Source: Topomyia yanbarensis | Taxonomy: Eukaryota; Arthropoda; Insecta; Diptera; Culicidae | Length of the DNA: 64,000 bases | Reading direction: 5' to 3' | Assembly (NCBI RefSeq): GCF_030247195.1 | Contig: NC_080671.1 | Location: 14,520,843-14,584,842 of the forward strand | In this document: positions 59,098 through 64,000 of the stretch, one piece after another | Position numbering within the stretch: position 1 is the stretch's first letter | How the letters are laid out: every line of letters starts with the position of its first letter | Made by a program: the position numbers and the translations under genes | Notes under the pieces: model-generated | What the model was told of the DNA's origin: nothing | The model's database searches: none | Seen by the model: the letters and a program-made list of their open reading frames with translations, nothing else

Positions 59098-60930
59098 TAC
59101 ACCCAGATTTTTTTACGCAGTTTTTTTTTGCGCGGTTTTTTACGAGGTTTTTTTTACGTGGATTTTCCAATTAACGCGGTTTTTTTACGCGAATTTTCCA
59201 ATTAACGCGGTTTTTGCAAAAATATTCTAAATCCTTTTGAATGCAAAAGACTTAGACTTTTTCCTGAAAAAAATTTCTAAGTCCCTTTAAATGCAGAGAA
59301 CTTAGAAGAATTTTGGCAGTTTTTATTTTGCGCGGATTTCGCCACGGTTTTGGCAGAAATATTCTAAGTCCTTTTGAATGCAAAAGACTTAGAAGATTTT
59401 CGGAAAGATGGAAGAGACGGGTCTGGAAGATTCCTTATGGCCCGCACCCCAACAATATGGGTATTTACGAAATGGTCTTGAAGAGTAGGTACTAGAAATT
59501 GTTTTTTGACGCCATTATGAAATTAAAAATAGCGACTTCCGGTTTAGCGAAATTCGCCATAGCCCAATTAATATGGGTATTGTCGGAATGGTCTTGAAGA
59601 GTAGGTACCAGAAATTTATGTTTGGCGCCATTTTGAAATCCAAGGTGGCGACATCCGGTTTAGCGGAAATTCCCTACAACACATGCAATATGGGTATTGT
59701 CGGAATAGTCTTGAAGAGTAGTTACCAGAAATTTATGCTTGGCGCCATTTTGAAATCCAAGGTGGCGACTTCCGGTTTAGTGAATTTCGCTATAACCCAA
59801 TCAATATTGGTATTTTCGGAATGGTCTTGACGAGTAGTAGACAAATATCGATGTTTGACGCCATTTTGAATTCCAAGATGGTGACTTCCGGGTTAGCCAC
59901 ATTCACTATAACCCAGTCAATATGAGTGTTTTTGGAATGATCTTAACGAGTAGGTTCCAAAAATTGATTTTTGACGCCATTTTTAAACCCAAGATGGCGA
60001 TTTCTGATTTCGCGAAATGCGCTATAACCCAATCAATATTGGTATTTTTGGAAGTTGTAGTACAAATAGTCTTAATTGTAGTTGTAGTACAAATAGTCTT
60101 AATTAAACAGTTGAATTTACTTAAATTTAAGCAATATGTTTAATCTGAATAAATTCAAACCCCCAACTCACACCACATACGTCTCTTTCTTCTCTCTCTT
60201 CCATTCTCACCGCACTTTCCTGGATGAACACATAAAAATATTTTGCATTTTGCTGGTTTATGATTTGATCTTATATTTGAGGGTGATTTAGATGATTGCC
60301 CAAATTTTTCATGCGAGAATTTCGGCAAACCGGAAGTCGCCATCTAGAATTTTAAAATGACGGCAAACATCGACGTTTGTCTGCTACCCATCAAAACCAT
60401 TCCGAAAATACCCATATTGATTGAGTTATAGCGAATTTCGCTAAACCGGAAGTCGCCATCTTTGATTTCAAAATGGCGTCAAAATTAATTTCTGGCACCT
60501 ACTCTTCAAGACCATTCCGAAAATACCCATATTGATTGGGTTATAGCGAATTTCACTGAACCGGAAGTCGCCATCTTTGATTTCCAAATGACATCAAAAA
60601 TCAATTTCTTGGACCCACTCTTCAAGACCATTTCGAAAATACCCATATTGTTGGGGTGCGGGCCATTAGGAATCTTCCAGACCCGTCTCTTCCATCTTTC
60701 CGAAAATCTTCTAAGTCTTTTGCATTCAAAAGGACTTGGAATATTTTTTGCAAAAACCGTGTTAATTGCGAAATCCGCGCAAAAAAAACTTCCAAAAATA
60801 TTCTAAGTCTTTTGCTGAGAGTTTTTTTTGCGCGAATTTTCGAATCAACGCGGTTTTTTTACGCGGATTTTCCAATTAACGCGGTTTTTTACGCGGTACG
60901 TATCCCCCGCGTAAAAAAAACTTGGGTGTA
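59098..60930. mobile_element. Large foldback element with tandem-unit arms (1.83 kb)
   Basis: Ends read TACACCCAGATTTTTTTACG on the left and, inverted, TACACCCAAGTTTTTTTTACG on the right. If TA is the target duplication the element starts CACCCA. Inside each end are ACGCGGTTTTTTTACGCG-type repeats and a segment with CTAAGTCCTTTTGAATGCA. Next come tandem ~115-bp units: about five to six forward (59420-60050) and about three inverted (60310-60655). Each carries CCATATTG..TTTTCGGAATGG, a TAGGTACCAGAAATT-type block, GCCATTTTGAAATCCAAG, and GATGGCGACTTCCGGTTTAG. The centre is AT-rich. No transposase is seen. Confidence 0.82.
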
Positions 60931-61269
60931 TATCGAATGGTTTCCGAGTTATTAGTGATTGAAAAATGTTCAATTTTAATCACCTTAAATGTTAAAAAAT
61001 TAATAATTTGGAAAAATATTATATTCAACCATAACAAAAAATACGTGTAAATTATTTCTAGCTATTTTTTGTTGGAGGAATTAAAATGTTTGTTTTAAAT
61101 CTGACGTGGAATGACCCATATGTTCTTTGTGTTGTTAATTTCCTTATTTCTATCTGTATCACTTCTTCAATCCTTCCCATCAGGAAAATGATGAAAAGAC
61201 AAATCACGGAAAGGTACAAATCTTCGATCAACATGTGGAACGTGCCATTTGAGCCAGTCGCTACTGAAT
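60931..61269. other. AT-rich flank with dispersed-repeat motif
   Basis: TAAATCTGACGTGGAATGACC at about 61096 repeats the motif at 24964. A short frame at 61086-61274 has hydrophobic character but is not recognised. Confidence 0.45.
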
Positions 61270-61560
61270 TATAAACGTTAGCACACGCAACCTACAAACA
61301 CCCACACGATAGAATACGTTAACATCCAAACGCTCGAGCCCTCCGCGGTGATACGCAAAGACGACACAACATGCACGACTACGCCGAAGATTTCGGAAGC
61401 AAAAAATGGCTCGATTGAATGTAAACGCACTCATAATCCTATCATCGTGGTCCCACGCTCGAATAAATAAACACTCATTTTCCCGCGACCGTGAAGTTCT
61501 TAAGCTTGCACATGTGAATCGTACACTCAATATCACAATCAGTATCACGACTTGCTGCAA
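61270..61560 (-). repeat. ~430-bp satellite, inverted array (third part)
   Basis: GCACACGCAACCTACAAACA, ATACGTTAACATCCAAACGC and CTCGAGCCCTCCGCGGTG align with 58420-58490, so another satellite unit resumes after the 2.7-kb insert. Homology fades around 61560. Confidence 0.6.
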
Positions 61561-64000
61561 TCAGCCTCAAGCAGCGTTTTGGGTGAGATTTACTGTCTCG
61601 TCTGCAATTGTACTGAGTGATTCTGACAGGGAACCCTTCCAAGAACCATACTCTACAACTCCTGTTGGATCATTCTAAAAAAAAATGAAGCGGTGTTTTG
61701 CCGTTTTTTCCCTTTCGCTACAACCAGCTCGAACATTCTAGTAAACCAAATCTTGGAATTTTGCATATGAGTTGAATTTGAGGTACATTGATCCACTAAT
61801 ATATAACATCTCTCTGCTTGATTATATATTGAAATATATTTTATCTACAATTTTCACAGTTCTACTAACGATGCTAAATTAACATCGATCCAAGAATTTA
61901 TTGTTCTCTGTGTCAATGATTCTTTCTCTATTGAATCAAGCACCGTCTCATTTAGGCTAAAACACTAAACTTTAGCTTCAAATCTAATTAAATTTTCCGA
62001 ATGAAGCAATTACCCTCCAAACGGTCTGCGCCAGCAACACCAACCGTCATTAACATTGTTCTACCAAACTCAATTTGCGAGCAAATTCACGTGACACGAA
62101 AGGTTCCAGACCGCCAATCAGCCGAGTCCTGCGAATTGGGATTCCACGTACAAATCCGTGCCCGAAGAAAAAGTATCACCAACAACTAATGAAGCGAGAG
62201 TGACGTTCATCATCGTTTTTCCAGTGGAAATCCAACCGCAGTCAGCAGCAACAGCCGGTGGCAACTTCCTGCCAGCATCGCCGTGCCACACCGGTTGCCG
62301 TGAGCACAGAAAAAGTTTTAATTGAATAAATTCCTCGCCGCATTACGACTACAACGGGAACCTGCTCGCCTGGCTGCGAAATGGAAACCACCGTGGAACG
62401 GTTTGTTTGCTACAAGAACGAATGTCCCATACACATTTGGTGACCCAGAAGTGAAAGCTAGTTACAGACACGCGGTAAACCTGTTGAAATGCTTGAGGTA
62501 ACATTTACGAATTTGTTTCGGTGTTGATTAGTACTATGTTGCATTACCTGAATAGAATTTAATATGTATTAAGGTTTGCGGAGAATGGAATCACTACGTT
62601 CGCTTAGATGGTTACCACATCTGTTTTCCAAAAAGAGTCAAATTTTCCGATGCGTCACCCTTTGCTGACACAAAAGCAAACGTAAGCTGTTCTTGTACCA
62701 TATAAAAACTTTTCGAATAATGGAAATAAACCAATTTGACTGCGACCTTCTACTAACATTCCCCGTCGAGTCGAGTGAAAGGTATTCATTAAACCCTGTC
62801 ACAGTCTAAGAGTTATGCAATTTTGCATCAACATCTACCTGCACTAATATTTATAGCAAGCGAACGGTAAAAAAAACTCTCCATATGTTGCACAAATGAA
62901 AATGCTACGATGGCTTCCCTGAAATTACTACATGCACAGGTCAACCAGACATGCAGAATATGCTGCACAAAGTGAAACCGGTTGCCATCAGTTGTAATAA
63001 ATGGCGACTGGCCGACTTCCTGCTTTGGCTGGCAGCGAGGCAGCGGAACCCGTTCCGGCTGGCTGCCAAAGTGTCGACCTGTTGTTCTATTTTATTGCTC
63101 GTTGTCACATTTAGCATCCTGTCTCGGTGTAATGGCAGGCAAGCGATAAATTCTCCCACGAATTCACTTATTTCGAACCGAGTGAAAATATCACCGTAAA
63201 CGAGTTATCCTGATTATGCAATTGTTTTCAATTTTATGCTTTAAATGGTTGAATATATTATCCCGTCGATGAGGATTAAACACTTTTGCTAGCTCGAAAC
63301 CCATTTTAAAACAACTACGAGTTTGATCATCAGCGTCCATTTGGGTTTCTATGGTTAAATAAAGCATTTCAACAGCAATCTTCACAAGAAAAAAAAACAC
63401 CGTCTACGATGACAAGAACATAACACATTTTCCCCTATAATCTGGGAATGGAAAGGTGTACGAGGTTATAATTTGTGGTTTCACTGTGGCGACCAAATGG
63501 CAAACGAGATAAGCGCTTTAGAAGCATGAATTTTCCACGAAAACGACCACCTGACACGTGTGCTGAATTATTAATGCAATTAGGGTTTTAAACTTCACCT
63601 GAAATGCACAGACCTTTATCTCAGGAGGTCAGACAGTGCTGCGAAATCCGACGATTGAATTGATAGGACTAATGAACAATCTGTATTGAGAAGCACGAAC
63701 TTAATTCGAACCTCGGTGTTCGGATCTTGCTAAAAGAGATGGTGTGATGGTCGAGCTATTCCAGAGCATTGATGTTGATTAAAAAGGTCAAAAAACAATG
63801 ACTGAAGTGAATCACATAAATTTCGTAACAATACATATAGCATTTCAGATAAAGGCCCGAGCGAGATTTAAATCAAGCGAAACGAGGTTGAACTCTAAAA
63901 CGGAAACAAAAGATTCCCAATGATTGATTGGGTCATGGAATGTTTCGCTTGGCTGTCTGGTTGTAATTTACTGTTTGATGGATATCGGGTTGTAAAATGT
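61561..64000. other. Stretch without a recognised gene
   Basis: A GC-richer patch at 62000-63200 contains opposing open frames, including a plus-strand one at 62951-63199 with a hydrophobic stretch (CCSILLLVVTFSIL). No family is recognised. It may be UTR or regulatory DNA. The remainder is AT-rich. Confidence 0.4.

Overview
The window is animal nuclear DNA, almost certainly from a mosquito (family Culicidae, probably a culicine; genus not determined). Three things point there. One exon on the minus strand encodes the start of a Shaw-type (Kv3) voltage-gated potassium channel with a dipteran-like sequence. The rest is dense in mosquito-style repeats: a tRNA-derived SINE resembling the Feilai type, TTAA- and TA-flanked MITEs, Jockey- and RNase H-bearing LINE remnants and a BEL/Pao remnant. 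There is no bacterial-style gene packing.

The only well-supported host coding sequence is the Shaw first coding exon (12071-12279, minus) with its splice donor. Shaw runs right to left. The region left of 12070 is its first coding intron, which must extend beyond the window. The region right of 12279 is 5' UTR, promoter or upstream intron/intergenic DNA. GC-richer stretches at about 12.3-13.4, 37.5-38.2 and 62.0-63.2 kb are candidates for UTR or regulatory DNA, but no recognisable protein was seen there.

Layout. 0-12 kb: LINE reverse-transcriptase relics, a roughly 430-bp GC-rich tandem satellite (4.3-5.6 kb), a SINE, and a BEL/Pao pol relic. 12-13.4 kb: Shaw exon 1 and upstream DNA. 14.6-20.4 kb: a foldback element, a LINE RNase H domain split by insertion of a second Jockey-type LINE, a gag-like ORF1 relic, and a SINE with an exact 10-bp target duplication. 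23.9-37 kb: several foldback and TTAA elements, a LINE ORF2 endonuclease relic, and a nested TA-flanked MITE. 40.4-41.45 kb: another LINE RT relic on the minus strand.

41.8-51.7 kb: the most striking feature, a compound 7-bp satellite. It consists of 199 units of CTCGTCA, a decayed zone of about 1.1 kb containing a SINE, then 7,412 bp (about 1,059 units) of CTCGTTT without a single net frame slip and with very few variants. 56.1-61.6 kb: the 430-bp satellite again, in inverted orientation, interrupted by a SINE, a 0.7-kb insert and a 2.7-kb insert that holds a 1.83-kb foldback element. The remainder looks like ordinary non-coding DNA.

The genes do not form a pathway. The biology here is satellite expansion and nested transposition upstream of, and inside, a neuronal ion-channel locus. 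The giant open reading frames over 41.6-51.8 kb come from stop-free heptamers and should not be annotated as proteins.
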